Below are positions 50,503 through 60,880 of a DNA stretch of 64,000 bases, piece by piece. Where the stretch lies: NCBI GenBank assembly GCA_002682825.1, contig NOKP01000009.1, positions 1,302,001 through 1,366,000 on the forward strand, read 5' to 3'. Source of the DNA: Neonectria sp. B-13 (Eukaryota > Ascomycota > Sordariomycetes > Hypocreales > Nectriaceae). The notes beneath the pieces are model-generated. The model worked only from the letters and a program-made list of their open reading frames with translations. It did no database searches and was not told the origin of the DNA. The number at the start of each line of letters is the position of its first letter. Within the stretch, counting starts at the first letter, position 1. A program made the position numbers and the translations under genes.

Positions 50503-52086
50503 ATGAACCAGGATAGTCGATCGAACCCCGAGGCACAGGATGATCCCGCCCAGCAGGGCAGCGACATCCAGCGTCAGGGCGCCGTGATGAGTGGACAGGG
50601 AAATGCCGCGGCACTGCCAGGCACTGATGAGTTCAGGATTGAGACCGCAATAGAACGAGCGCGTGTTGACTTCTAGCGCATCAGCGACAGATTAGGAAGA
50701 GACGCAGGATTAAAGTTAGTGGAGATCCGCCTCACCCCCAAGAGTCCAGTGGGTAATGCCCCCCAGGGTGTCGTGCGTTCCATGGGGGAATGGAGCCGGG
50801 CACCCGCTTCTGCAGAGCCCGCTCCTGCAGCTCCTCCAGCCGCCGAGACCCGGGTTTCTGGGCTCAGTCTCTCCAACCACATGTATTGTGTGATTGACCC
50901 GATACCTGAGGCCCGGGTGGTGGAGGAGCCGACCCCGGCACCGTTTCAACGCCGGAGATACAAGCGCCTGCCCCCGGAAGACGGCGGTGTTGTGTATGAG
51001 ACGATGTACCCTCCTCTGGTTCCCGAGACCGAGGTTTCTGGCCGCAGCCTCCCCGAGGATGTGCTAAGGCCACAGCCGGAGTCTACACCAGAGGTCCAGG
51101 TGGTGGAGGAGCCGACCCCGGCACCGTTTCAACACCGAAGATACAAACGCCGGCCCCGGGAAGACGGCGGTGTTGTGTATGAGACGATGTACCCTCCTCT
51201 GGTTCCCCCGACCGAGGTTGCTGCCCGCAACCCCCTGGAGTTCACAAAGTTCATTTGTGTGCGTCAGAATGTGCCAAGGCCGCAGCCAGAGTCTGCACCA
51301 GCTGCCGCTCCGCAGGGCCCCCGGGCTATGCAGAATCAGGGCTACAGCCAGCCCCAGAACGCGCCCAACCGGGCCTTCCAGGGCGAGGGCTTTCCTTCCA
51401 TGCAGTCGGGTCAACCTGGTGCGAGCTTTGCTCCCCAGAACTCCCACAGTGGAAACCGCGCGGGCGATGGAGAAGGGCAGGGCGATGGGCATTGGTACGG
51501 CGGTGGAGAAGGGCGTGGCCGTGGCTATGGATATGGCCGTAATCACCGACGCGAGCCATCCGACCGAGGTCGTGGTAACGGCCGTGGACAATGGCATGGC
51601 CGTGGAGGATATGGTGGTGGGCAAGGGTACACCAGTGGCCAGGGATACACCCGCGGCCTAGGGTACGGGGATGGTCAGGGAATCCAGCAGGGCCAAGCAG
51701 GTACCGGTGGCCAAGTATATGGCCCAGGTGCAGCTTCTAGCGGTGCCGATGTGTCCGGCCAACGTCGTGGGAACGGGCCAGGCCGTGGCCGTAACTTCGG
51801 TGGAGGCGGGCCCATGGCAGGTCGGGTCTCGGAGGCTCAGCCCCAAACACAGGCTGTTCAGTCTGATCATCCTGCTCGCAGAGAGAGATCAGAGCACCAA
51901 AGGATGAGAGACGACCGCCGGATTCGTGCGAGAAGGGCACAGCAGAACTTGGGGCGGGAGGCGCGGGATCCGGCGACTGGCCTGGAACAGCAGCAGCTGC
52001 CCAGATTGGAAGCCTCGGGTCTCAATACTACCGGAGTCTCAGGTTCAGGAGGAAGGACAAGCGGTGGCCCAACCGGCGCGGCTTGA
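50503..52086 (+). pseudogene. Family E member 1, RG-rich protein with one in-frame TAG
   Basis: The frame starts at 50503 (MNQDSRSNPEAQDDPAQQGS) and meets TAG at 50674-50676 in the context TTC TAG CGC. It then stays open to 52086, giving 528 codons in total. Before the stop lies GAVMSGQGNAAA, as in C1. Around it lies a helical block (FRIETAIERARVDF, stop, RISDRLGRDAG) matching the starts of E2 and the gene at 63791. After it come HMYCVIDPIPEAR (as C1), two copies of a VVEEPTPAPFQxRRYKR...VVYETMYPPLVP repeat, and a long Gly/Arg-rich region with GRGYGYGRN and QGYTSGQGYT. Either the gene is recently inactivated or TAG is read through. Confidence 0.6.
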
Positions 52087-52949
52087 CTTTACAGCAGATG
52101 TCATCCCGTGGAGCAGCCAGCCTGGAAAACGGGAGCGGGGACGAGAACAATGACGACGACAAAAATGACGGCAACAGCAGCAGCTATGAGCCCATGAGGA
52201 TTACGACGCCGTGGTGGAGGATACCGAGGTTGGCGGGGAGGATGAAAGTCGAGGATGGAATTGTCTGGAGAGAGATGAGAACAGTAGTAGTTGAACTACT
52301 CTGAAATGGACCGGGTCTCCAAGACACACAAACAAACCGAAGACCCAGTGAGATGCCCATGACCTACAATACTGCAATTTCCATTTCTCCCTTCGTAGCT
52401 ATCCCTCGTCCTTTTCTCGCTCTCCCACGCACATGTAGAGGGTCTCCCCCGCTCGACTTGAGGTGACTCGTGAGATTTGCAAGCAGACATAGGAGAATCC
52501 TATCCGTGTGGGTGTCCGACGAGCCGAATTCTTGTTCATAACGTGGTAAATCAAATTACAAAGACCATTTGGGTCAAGATCTAGGACGAAAAGCTCGACA
52601 TACTGATGACTGTACAAAGTTAAAGCTGTTTGATAGAGGGTTTAATTTAAAAATACAACAGCTATATTATAAGCATAACACAGTTTACTATTAAAGTTTA
52701 TGTACTAAATATAAAACTATTTAGTCCAGTGTATAACTAACTATTTCCATCAGTTCCACCACCCACTACACTCAATAAGACCTCCTACCATTTTCTCACA
52801 TTTCAAAGATCAGCACAAGTAAAGTAATATTTTTGTCCTTCAGTAGAAGTTAGGGTCATATCAGTTGTATTTTTGGCTCATTACATATGCAGCAACCCAG
52901 AAATCGATTTGCCAATACCCTTGCAAGCTGGGTCAGAGTCGTTCGCGGT
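52087..52949. other. Intergenic region with AT-rich core
   Basis: 52087-52300 probably holds the E1 3' end. 52620-52760 is AT-rich. No gene or RNA was recognised. Confidence 0.4.
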
Positions 52950-54374
52950 TCACTTAGGAAATGATACCAGGCGAAAGTCCAACATCCGGAGATTGCCCTG
53001 CATCACAACATGCACCTGCAGGCAATTTCCCTCCGGATGGTGCGGGCATTCCTCCTCAGATATGTCCAGCGTATCGAGAGTTAGATCCTCAACCGTGACG
53101 ACATAGCAATACCAGACAGAGAGCTCTGCGCGTGCCAAGAGGTTTCTGATTGCGTTGAACTGATCTGTATCCGCCAAAGCTTCCCAAAGGTAGCTGCATA
53201 GGTGGGAGGGAGACACGGGACAATCCTTGACCACAGGAATAAGATCCAGCAACTCGGTCTTCTGACTGATCATGTCGGCCCAGAATGTCTTGTGTACCTC
53301 AGGTTCCTTCCATTGCTTGCGGCGCTTTCGCTGGAACCACGAGGTCTCCTCTTCTTCACGGCAGTTGTCTAAAGCCTGCTGAACCTCACGTAGCTGAGCA
53401 CGGAGACCGGCGAGCTCTTCTTCGCTGGCAGACGCAATGCCGAGGGCCGCTGATTCGGCCCGGAACACCATGTCGACCAGCAAGCCCTCTTCCTGGCCTC
53501 GTCCCGTTTGGATGAGTCCCTCGAGCTGCACCAGCATCTCGCGGAGCGATACAGGCTCGTGTTCCAGGGATCCGCCCACAGAGACCTGCAAAGCCTCTAG
53601 GTTATCCCGGATGCTCTCCATGGACTGCCTAAACAGTCCGTCCATCGCTGCCTCGACGGAGTCCTTGACCTTTTCGCCGAGGACGGCCGCGTTGCTCTCC
53701 AGTCCCTCGCGAGTTTCCACCAAAGCTTGTTGGCCGGCTTCCAACGACGACCAATTTTGTTCGGTCTTCGCCTGAAGCGCAGCCGCGTCTCTCTCTACTC
53801 TCTCCCGAGTTTCCACCAGAGCCTCCTTTTCAGAGTGGAGTGCTGAACAAATCCGTTCCGCATCCTCCTTCTGTGTGGCTCGGTCACTCTCCAACTGCCT
53901 CCGAGTCTCCACCAAAGCCTCCCGAGCGGCTAGGAATGCCGAACAGCACTGATCGGACTTCTCCTCATGGATGGCTTGGAGCACTCTGAACTCTTCGTTC
54001 AGATCTCTGCGCCGATCCACCAAGGCTCGGTCCGACTCGGTTCGCATCCTCTCTTCCAACTCAGCCCGAATTTCCGTCTCCAGCTCGGCGCGGATCTCCA
54101 CCTTGTTCAATGCCAAGGCTGCCTCGATCCGCTCCTCGTGGAGAAGCCACTCTCCTTGCAGAAGATCTAAAGCTTCGTGCAGGCGCTGCCTCTCAACACG
54201 GACGAGCTCCTCCTTTCTCTCCGACGTCAAGATCTTGGCCTCGTCGACCAAATCCTTCATCTGCCGATGAATGTTGACGACTGTGCCCCAATTTTCTTGG
54301 TGATTGACTGTCTCCAGGACATCTAAGCACAGGCTAAGACGCCGGGAGAGATGGTCGAATGTCACACTGGCCAT
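52950..54374 (-). CDS. Family F member 4, coiled-coil protein
   Basis: A 474-residue intronless protein from the ATG at 54374 (MASVTFDHLSRRLSLCL). The open frame extends 95 codons upstream but covers promoter motifs. The N-terminus matches F3 (LVDEAKILTSERKEEL). The coiled coil spans residues ~75-350 with tandem ALVETRExLES units. The C-terminal domain has RKRRKQW, FWADMIS, LCSYLWEAL and CPHHPEGNCLQ. The conserved Cys/His motif suggests metal binding. It shares a promoter with C2, as F2 once did with the C relic at 32113. Confidence 0.78.
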   Translation of the reverse strand: MASVTFDHLSRRLSLCLDVLETVNHQENWGTVVNIHRQMKDLVDEAKILTSERKEELVRVERQRLHEALDLLQGEWLLHEERIEAALALNKVEIRAELETEIRAELEERMRTESDRALVDRRRDLNEEFRVLQAIHEEKSDQCCSAFLAAREALVETRRQLESDRATQKEDAERICSALHSEKEALVETRERVERDAAALQAKTEQNWSSLEAGQQALVETREGLESNAAVLGEKVKDSVEAAMDGLFRQSMESIRDNLEALQVSVGGSLEHEPVSLREMLVQLEGLIQTGRGQEEGLLVDMVFRAESAALGIASASEEELAGLRAQLREVQQALDNCREEEETSWFQRKRRKQWKEPEVHKTFWADMISQKTELLDLIPVVKDCPVSPSHLCSYLWEALADTDQFNAIRNLLARAELSVWYCYVVTVEDLTLDTLDISEEECPHHPEGNCLQVHVVMQGNLRMLDFRLVSFPK

Positions 54375-55080
54375 GGTGGAAGTTTCTCGTAATTTTGGCG
54401 TGTGTCTGTATGTATCGGTGTGTGTGTGCCTCACTCGGGTTTTGGGGAAGAAGTCTTGACGAGACACAGGCAGGGACGAGAAAGCTGCAAAAGCGGGCAG
54501 TTGGCGGTCACTTAGCTGACACCTGGCAATGCAGAGGTGAACTGCCAACCTGAAATCTTCCAAGAAGTCGTCTAATGCCCGTATTTCGAGCCAATGCAAG
54601 AACTTTTCATAGTTTGGTGGCGGCAAACGCGGGTTGGATTTCGTTACTAATTGATGCATTAAGTATTCCTAATCTAGAGAGAGGAGACGAGAACGGTAGT
54701 GAGTGAACTACTCTGATAATCAAATCGGGTCTCTAAGCATCATAAGCAAACTGAAGCCTTAATGCCATATGTCCCTGCTCTGCGACAGTAATGCGTACAC
54801 TTTAATGCCTGGTGCCACCCTCATAGCTACTCTAGTCCAAGTTCCCCTTGAAAGAATGACTAAAACGCGTCGTGGCCGTAAAAGTTGCCAGCAGTGTTGG
54901 CAATTGTCAACTGCCAACCGTCAACTGTCAACAGGTGTTCAGCTGTCAACAAGTGTCAGTGGTTTCTAGATAAATTTAACTAAAACTAGCAACGCGTGAT
55001 TAACCTTATACAAAAACAAACACCTACATCTACATCCACATTCTCACTCACATCACACACGCACACACACACACACATAC

Positions 55081-55112
<32 letters not shown>

Positions 55113-55143
55113 CGACTTTCTCACTCCCTCGCACACGCTCAAG
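54375..55143. promoter_or_regulatory. Divergent F4-C2 promoter, dense half-sites and microsatellites
   Basis: Half-sites cluster near F4 (GGCAGTTGGCGG, CTTAGCTGAC and GAACTGCCAACC, 54497-54553) and near C2 (GTTGCCAGCAGTGTTGGCAA, then CAACTGCCAACCG, GTCAACAGG, CAGCTGTCAAC; 54885-54960). A CA-rich leader with a (CA)n run and a (TC)n run of about 30 bp at 55085-55113 leads into C2. Confidence 0.65.
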
Positions 55144-56673
55144 ATGGTTGCCCGACTCGACCCCGAGGTGATGCGCAAGATTTTCCAGCAGGCAGAGGAG
55201 AATCCTACCCATGTGGGTAAGGTCCGGCGAGCGGACTTTCTTGACCAAGACATGGTCAATGTGGTCACCCTGGCCATCCAGGCCAAGACAGGGGACCACA
55301 GGCCTGAGGTCCTAGATGTGTACGCAGAGGAGTTCTTGAAAGCGGCTTATGAACAACACAGAACGACTGGCATCCTGGGCCAGCGATATCTCCAGTGGTA
55401 CGTGGAGAAAAAGCTCTGCGAGGAGTTTGGCATCGCCTTCGATGTCCTACAGCCTTCCACCACGGAGCTCCCTGCCGATATGGCCTTCACAACGCTGTAT
55501 CTTGAAAGGGAGGCCGCAAAGAAAGAACTGCAGAAGCAAAAGTTGGCGGCCGCTGCCCGCACACGTGGTCGTGGCCGTGGCCGCGGCCGTGGCCACGCTC
55601 GTGGCCGTGAATGTCCGACGCCGCCTGTGGATCCTCCATCGACTTGTTCTCAGCCAGCCGATGAGATATCTGAGCCTGACCCGTCGCAGAAGGTCAGTGT
55701 CTCCGTTTGTTTGTCTTCGCCTGGTCCCTCGACCAATGTTTCTTTGTCTGCCGAGCGGGGCGAGCCAGTCTCACCAGAACCGCCGCAGGAGGTTTCTGTT
55801 TCTGTTTGTTTGTCTTCTCCTGGTCCATCGACCATTGTTTCTCTCCCTGCTGAGCGGGCCAACGCAACTTCGCCAGGCCCGCCGCATGATGACACCGTTT
55901 CTTCGTTGGCGGATGGTGTGGCCGCTTGCTATGTCGCGTCCGCCTCCGACAAGAAAAGCGCCACACTTCGCCCGGGGGAGAAGGGACTTGCCTACTCGAG
56001 ATGGGCTTCGGCCAAGGAGGAACCGGCCAAAATGAAATGGGCTTCGGCCAAGACCTTCGTGCCTAGACAGCCCTCTGTTGCGCCGACCTCGGCTCCGCTT
56101 CTTGTCCCGTCTGCCGCAGTTCGCGATGCGTCTGCCGTGCAGAAGAAAGGCGGAAAGGCCCCGGCTGCCACAAGCAAGAAGGCATTCACGTTTGAGGACC
56201 CCCCAGCCGGCCCTGTCCCCCCTGCCAGGGTCAGCATGTCGGTGGCGTGGGAGAAGTGGTGTCCGGGCCGCCCCGAGCCAGTCGCGCCGCCCGTTCCCGG
56301 ATTCCCCGCCGGCTCTCACGGGCCGTGGGAGATCCCCTTCCCGGAGGATCGTGACTGGGAAGTGTGCTGGAGGTCACAGAGACGATTTGTGCGCCAGCAC
56401 TACACCCGATTTTTGGAGGTCGGCGACAAGAAGGTGCAGGGTGGTGGTACCAAGCTCGTCGTGGGGTTGTCCAACTACCGTGATCTCCAGGATGATGGTG
56501 TCCTCAACCTCGTCATGTTCTTCTGGGTGGACATGATGGCATGGCTCGACCTGCTGTTGAAAGGACACGACGTTCCGTTCGGTGCCTTCGCGCAGGGTCG
56601 CATGGCCCAACGACTCGGTCTCTGCCCGGAGCCTGTCCAGGAACCTGGTGTGGAGCAGCAAACGGACAACTAG
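55144..56673 (+). CDS. Family C member 2, RG-rich unknown protein
   Basis: A 509-residue intronless protein. Residues 1-120 match C1 (VRRADFLDQDMVN, HRPEVLDVYAEEFL, GQRYLQWYVEKKLCEEFG). Residues ~138-157 are GRGRGRGRGH-type repeats. Two copies of VSVSVCLSSPGPST lie at ~185-250, with a repeated RWASAKEEPAK/KWASAKT later. The C-terminal ~110 residues (DWEVCWRSQRRFVRQHY..., GTKLVVGLSNYRDL..., FFWVDMMAWLDLL) form a second domain absent from C1. The function is unknown. The N-terminal domain appears mostly helical. Confidence 0.78.
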   Translation: MVARLDPEVMRKIFQQAEENPTHVGKVRRADFLDQDMVNVVTLAIQAKTGDHRPEVLDVYAEEFLKAAYEQHRTTGILGQRYLQWYVEKKLCEEFGIAFDVLQPSTTELPADMAFTTLYLEREAAKKELQKQKLAAAARTRGRGRGRGRGHARGRECPTPPVDPPSTCSQPADEISEPDPSQKVSVSVCLSSPGPSTNVSLSAERGEPVSPEPPQEVSVSVCLSSPGPSTIVSLPAERANATSPGPPHDDTVSSLADGVAACYVASASDKKSATLRPGEKGLAYSRWASAKEEPAKMKWASAKTFVPRQPSVAPTSAPLLVPSAAVRDASAVQKKGGKAPAATSKKAFTFEDPPAGPVPPARVSMSVAWEKWCPGRPEPVAPPVPGFPAGSHGPWEIPFPEDRDWEVCWRSQRRFVRQHYTRFLEVGDKKVQGGGTKLVVGLSNYRDLQDDGVLNLVMFFWVDMMAWLDLLLKGHDVPFGAFAQGRMAQRLGLCPEPVQEPGVEQQTDN

Positions 56674-57296
56674 TGGCCTTCAGGCCCGTTGTCGTCACTG
56701 CCGGGAACTCGGTTCGGAGGAGCAGACGGACGACTAGGTGGTTTGGGACTGGGCAGTTGACGTTGCTTTCAGTTGGTGGGCAGGGATCCCATAGGGAATT
56801 GCTTTTTGGGGGAAATTGACTTCGATTGACTGTCCGATCAGAGTGTTGTACCCGTGACCCTTAACTGCCCTGTGTGAGTAACTAAGTGCACCGGTATTGA
56901 CGTAGGCACCGTACGTAGTCTCTGGGAGTCAAGCAGGGACCATAGGATACGGCTGTGAAGGTTGAGTAGAATGCGACATTCCTAACAAAGTCCACGACGA
57001 CACGGCCTTCATTACCGACACATGCCCCTCTCACTTCTTTTCTAGTCGAATTGAACGTTTCCTAAATCTACGTACTACACTTTGCATACTACCTCACGCA
57101 TGTACGAACGATTGGACATCGTCAAAATCAGAGTGTCATTTCATACATTGAATTTACCCTTCCTCAGCAGTCGACAACAGGCAAGGTCGGACAGCAGCAT
57201 GGAATTTACCAGCACATGCTCGTTCTATATTCAGTACATGCAGTTGTCCTCAGTGTCGACATAAAATTCCCATCCTAACGTGAGCGAACGTATTCG
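56674..57296. other. Intergenic region
   Basis: No gene, RNA or repeat was recognised between the C2 3' end and the patatin-like relic. Confidence 0.35.
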
Positions 57297-57474
57297 TCTC
57301 CAACGCCGTCGCCGCCAATGTCCTCCTCCCAATCCGGGTCGAACCGTGGCACGCCGTGCCCTTGCTAAAAACATTGAGTTTGGATCGTTTCAGGCTGAAG
57401 GCGGTGGCGCAAAGCTCCAGGTATTTGGTGATGCACTCGTCGATGGGCATGCGAAGTCTTCCTAGCCTGGCACA
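57297..57474 (-). pseudogene. Fragment resembling a patatin-like phospholipase domain
   Basis: Read on the minus strand, GRLRMPIDECITKYLELC follows an AG acceptor-like TGCCAG. This matches the segment just after the GGTSTGG lipase box in fungal patatin-like/NLR proteins (LGRLRMxVDEC). The following ~35 residues lose similarity. No catalytic Ser or Asp segment is present. It is a short relic of an NLR-type gene. Confidence 0.45.
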
Positions 57475-57582
57475 AATACATATCAGTTTAGCTGTTTCTC
57501 GCACCATCAGGATTGTACTATGTGAAAGTGTCGAAATATTTCACGGACCTTGGCAGTTTGTTGTGTTCTTTTGGAACCGTTG

Positions 57583-57811
57583 CTAAGGCGCTGGCAGCGG
57601 TTGCTGCTCAGATGCTGGGCTGGCGGACATCTGAGCCAACCGCTTTTCACAAAGTTCCCGGGCTTTCTTATCGATCGCCCGCCGGCGGCGTTCGCTCCTC
57701 GAGAGTCGCGATCTGCGGTTGTATTGTTGAGGCTCCTGCTGCTCCTCGGTGACCTGGTCGGCGATGCCAGGACCGGCCCCGAAGCCACGGCCACGACCGC
57801 CGCCATTGCCT

Positions 57812-57843
<32 letters not shown>

Positions 57844-58458
57844 GCCATCGCCACGACCTCGGCTCTGACCTTGGCCACGGCCCCGACTGCTGTCGGGCCC
57901 AGAAACTCCAACAGGCTGGAAGGCCTGGTTGGGTGCGTTGTGCGCCGGCTGCTGGGCTGGCTGCTGCTGAGAGCCAAAACCCTGCTGAAGCGCAGGAAAC
58001 ACGAGATCGGGTGGTTGGTTTCCAGGCTTGCCACCAGCCATCACCGCAAAGCACGTGGACTCGAGAGGTGAAGGCCTAGGGGCCTGGACAACCGGGAGAG
58101 GGGTCTCGAAGGGATTTTCCCCCGGCTCAAGTATACCAGCAAGCATCTCGCCGGTTTGCTTCACTCGGGGCTTAACACCCTCTCTCAGATTCAAAAATCT
58201 CGTGACCCGTTGCTGCCTGCGAAGGTTCATAGACCACACCTGTCTCCGGTCGAGGGGGCCAGCCTCTTCCATGAACCGCCTGGCGGCGGCCAGAAGCGCC
58301 TCGCCGGTTCCAGTTTCCGAGAAGCCACCAGAAACAGAGGGCCTATCACCATCCCGTCGGACCGTGCTGTTGTCGGGTTTCTCTCGCGGTGTCGGGTCGC
58401 CTTGAAGACCTTGGTCACGTTGCTGGGCTCCGGAAGGACGCTGTGACTGCGAATCCAT
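57583..58458 (-). CDS. Family E member 2, RG-rich protein
   Basis: A 291-residue intronless protein (MDSQSQRPSGAQQRDQG). Residues ~50-105 form the helical block of family E (ETGTGEALLAAARRFMEEAG, then VTRFLNLREGVKP). A Pro/Gln linker has NAPNQAFQPVG, compare NAPNRAFQGEG in E1. Residues ~190-225 are (RG)n repeats, and the C-terminus is a basic helix (RRSRLSRSERRRRAIDKKAREL). RG repeats suggest RNA binding and arginine methylation. This copy has no stop, unlike E1. Confidence 0.72.
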
Positions 58459-59029
58459 TGTTCAGAGTTGTGTTGTTGACGCGGTGGGTGGTTTAAAATT
58501 CGGATTTGGAAATTCGGATTGTGACGAGTTGTTCATGTCGAGCAGAAGTGAGGCGTTGCTGAGGTTTGCTTGCAATCATTCGGTCCGACTCTTGGCGCCT
58601 GCAAAACACTCAAAACCAAGAATCTTGGAAAATCAACCGAGTTAAGTGAGGTGCGATTGGAAGCTGAAAGTTTCTGGCCAATCGGAGATTTCTCTAGGGT
58701 TTAGCCACCCCCGATCAGGCAATCTATTCAAACTGTGGATAACATCTTGCACTAGCGATGAATGAATGGAATCGGCACTCAGTTTTGGTACACGTTCCAG
58801 TGGCAGTGGAGTGTGACGCACATGCTCAATTGTCTCCTGCGCTCATAGTGAACCGCGCTTTTTATCCCATTCCGAGACTTGATAACACTCACCGGAAAGA
58901 AACGCTGTCATTATCATTCGCATGCAAAAAAATTCATGTTCTGTGTCATCTTCCTGTCCGCCTTGATACTTAAGAAAAAGAACGTTCTTCTTCCTAGCTG
59001 TGGGGCTATTGGGGGACACGCGAACTAAT
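58459..59029. other. Intergenic region
   Basis: A TTTCTGGCCAATCGG box near 58671 weakly resembles island half-sites. No gene was recognised. Confidence 0.35.
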
Positions 59030-60571
59030 CTAATCTTGCGCAACATTGGGGACGCCTTCACTGCCCGGGGGAAGTTGCCATTCGCGGCGCTGACTGACTC
59101 GGAGGCAAGTAGGACTATCCTCATCGTCATCGTCAGGGGCTCTGGCATCGTCGTTGGTCTCCGAAGGCGGAAGCCCATAGGCGTTAGAAGCTGCTTCGGT
59201 GTTTAAATCAGGCATGGAATCATCATTGTCTCCGAAATCTGCGAGGCCATCGGCTTGGGGCGTCGTGGCCTCATCGGATCCATCGTCCACAAAATCCTTA
59301 AACACGTCGCCCCCAGAATCCGCTTCTTCAGCCTCTTCATTCGCGAGCTCACTCTCATCGTCAACCTTCGAGATGTTCTCCTGGCGTCTGATCCACCGCT
59401 CCTGGTCCCGCATGGCCAGGTCCTGCCACACAGCGAACTGAGCCTTTGTCGGTGGGTCCTTGTGGACCTTGGGCTCGGTCAACGTGGCGTATAGGAGGTT
59501 TGTTGGGAGGACAGGCGCGCCCCCGATGATGCTATGCATGTTGTCTAGAGCGTCGGCCACAGCCCTCAAGTCCCTGGTGGTAATCCCGTAAGGGTGGTCC
59601 CCTTCCGTCGGCTTCTTGGGGCCCTCGATATGTTTCTCAAGCGCCCTGAAGACGCGAGCCATTGGGCCGGGACTGAAAGGGTATTCCGCACACGCCTTCC
59701 TCGCCTCATCATGCTGCTCACGGATGGGTTTCAAGCCCTCTTGATTGTCGATGAGATGTTCAAAGTGGGCCAGGAAGGGATCCAGACCCTTGATTCCCTT
59801 CCATGGGCGCTGATCGTTCGTCCTCAATATCACCGCGTATTGGAGGGCCATGGTGAGATTCTTCGCTGCCTCCCCCGGAACGCTGCTGTCCCAGATGGGG
59901 TGGGTGATGAGAGGCTTCATCGCCGTGCAGAATGCCATTGAAAACATCTTGGATTCCGATCCAAAGTTGTATCTGCCCACCTTTCCTCTCGTGAACACGA
60001 GTCCTGTCTTGACTCCAACAATATCGAATGGAGTGCATGACATGAACTTGAGGCAGAGTGACCAGAGAGCCCTATAGACGCCCTCGAGTGTGGCTGGCGC
60101 CTTCCACTTGCTCTTTTCCGTCGTCCATTCTCGGGATAGTTTCCTTTCGTCCTTTCGAGACCAGTACTCATCAAACACCGGCCGCGGCACAGCCGGATGA
60201 ATTCCGTCAGCGTCCAGAGGCGTGCCCAAGCGTTTCTGCCATTCGGCTGCCCGCTTCACTCTAGCACCGTAAGTTCTAGTGAACTCCTCCAAAGCTTGGG
60301 CAACCCTCAGTGGTAGTGTCTCTGCGTCTGTGGTCACGTCGGTGGTCACGTCGGTGGTCACGTCGGTGGTCATGTCGTTGCCCACGTCGGTGTCCACGTC
60401 GGTGTCCACGTCGGTGTCCTCGCCAGACTTAGGCTCCTCTTCTTCCTCCTCCTCCTCCTCCTCCTCCTCCTCCTCCTCCTGCTGCGTCTCCTCCGAATCA
60501 TTATCGTCCTCAGATTCCACTTCTACAAGCTTGCGCTTCAGCGTCCGCTTGGATGCCCTGGTCAAAGGCAT
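59030..60571 (-). CDS. Family A member 2, unknown protein with acidic N-terminus
   Basis: A 513-residue intronless protein. Residues 18-50 include an uninterrupted Glu run coded by a (TCC)n repeat on the plus strand. Residues 53-80 are TDVDTDV/TTDV repeats. Residues ~120-410 are the family A domain: DGIHPAVPRPVFDEYW, LCLKFMSCTPFDIVG, ALQYAVILRTNDQRPWK and a YGITTRDLRAVADALD segment. The tail is acidic and ends near REWQLPPGSE. The domain is well conserved against A1 while both termini differ, which argues for a conserved function of the core. The protein is possibly nuclear. Confidence 0.8.
   Translation of the reverse strand: MPLTRASKRTLKRKLVEVESEDDNDSEETQQEEEEEEEEEEEEEEEPKSGEDTDVDTDVDTDVGNDMTTDVTTDVTTDVTTDAETLPLRVAQALEEFTRTYGARVKRAAEWQKRLGTPLDADGIHPAVPRPVFDEYWSRKDERKLSREWTTEKSKWKAPATLEGVYRALWSLCLKFMSCTPFDIVGVKTGLVFTRGKVGRYNFGSESKMFSMAFCTAMKPLITHPIWDSSVPGEAAKNLTMALQYAVILRTNDQRPWKGIKGLDPFLAHFEHLIDNQEGLKPIREQHDEARKACAEYPFSPGPMARVFRALEKHIEGPKKPTEGDHPYGITTRDLRAVADALDNMHSIIGGAPVLPTNLLYATLTEPKVHKDPPTKAQFAVWQDLAMRDQERWIRRQENISKVDDESELANEEAEEADSGGDVFKDFVDDGSDEATTPQADGLADFGDNDDSMPDLNTEAASNAYGLPPSETNDDARAPDDDDEDSPTCLRVSQRREWQLPPGSEGVPNVAQD
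60340..60485. repeat. Microsatellites inside A2
   Basis: Five to six copies of ACGTCGGTGTCC or ACGTCGGTGGTC (60340-60420) encode TDV repeats. A (TCC)n tract (about 60438-60480) encodes the Glu run. Both are likely length-variable. Confidence 0.8.
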
Positions 60572-60880
60572 TTTCGGTGAAACGGGGATTTCCGATGGTT
60601 GTAGAGTATGATAGCTGTCGAAATCGTAGTTTGAGGTTGAATAATTTAGTGATGAACTTCAGTACATAGATGGAGTGGCTCCGGAGTTGAGGTTTGAAAA
60701 TTATTTGCCAGCTGGCAAGCCTGGTATTTACAATCTCCAAATCGGGCTACCACTTGTTGCCAACTGGCAACGAATTATTCGCCATAGACAACTTACGTGC
60801 ACCTTCAAAATCACATTGACATTCACAAACGCTCGCACGCACGCAAGCACACGTTCAGGTTGACATTGATGCTCACCCAC
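60572..60880. promoter_or_regulatory. Promoter of A2 with perfect TTGCCAGCTGGCAA
   Basis: The perfect palindrome lies at 60705-60718 and a variant TTGCCAACTGGCAAC at 60757-60771. From 60800 a family C-type CA-rich leader runs in the plus direction into the C relic at 60880. The region is therefore a fossil A-C divergent promoter. Confidence 0.7.

Noticed and set aside
50719..52086. E1 as a separate gene starting after the TAG
   Set aside because: The frame would need a GTG start, and the upstream 72 codons in the same frame contain family E and C1 motifs, so one interrupted gene is more likely.
40757..52086. TAG reassigned to an amino acid in this genome
   Set aside because: Profilin and other intact genes use normal stops, island stops include TAA, and they fit C-to-T damage.
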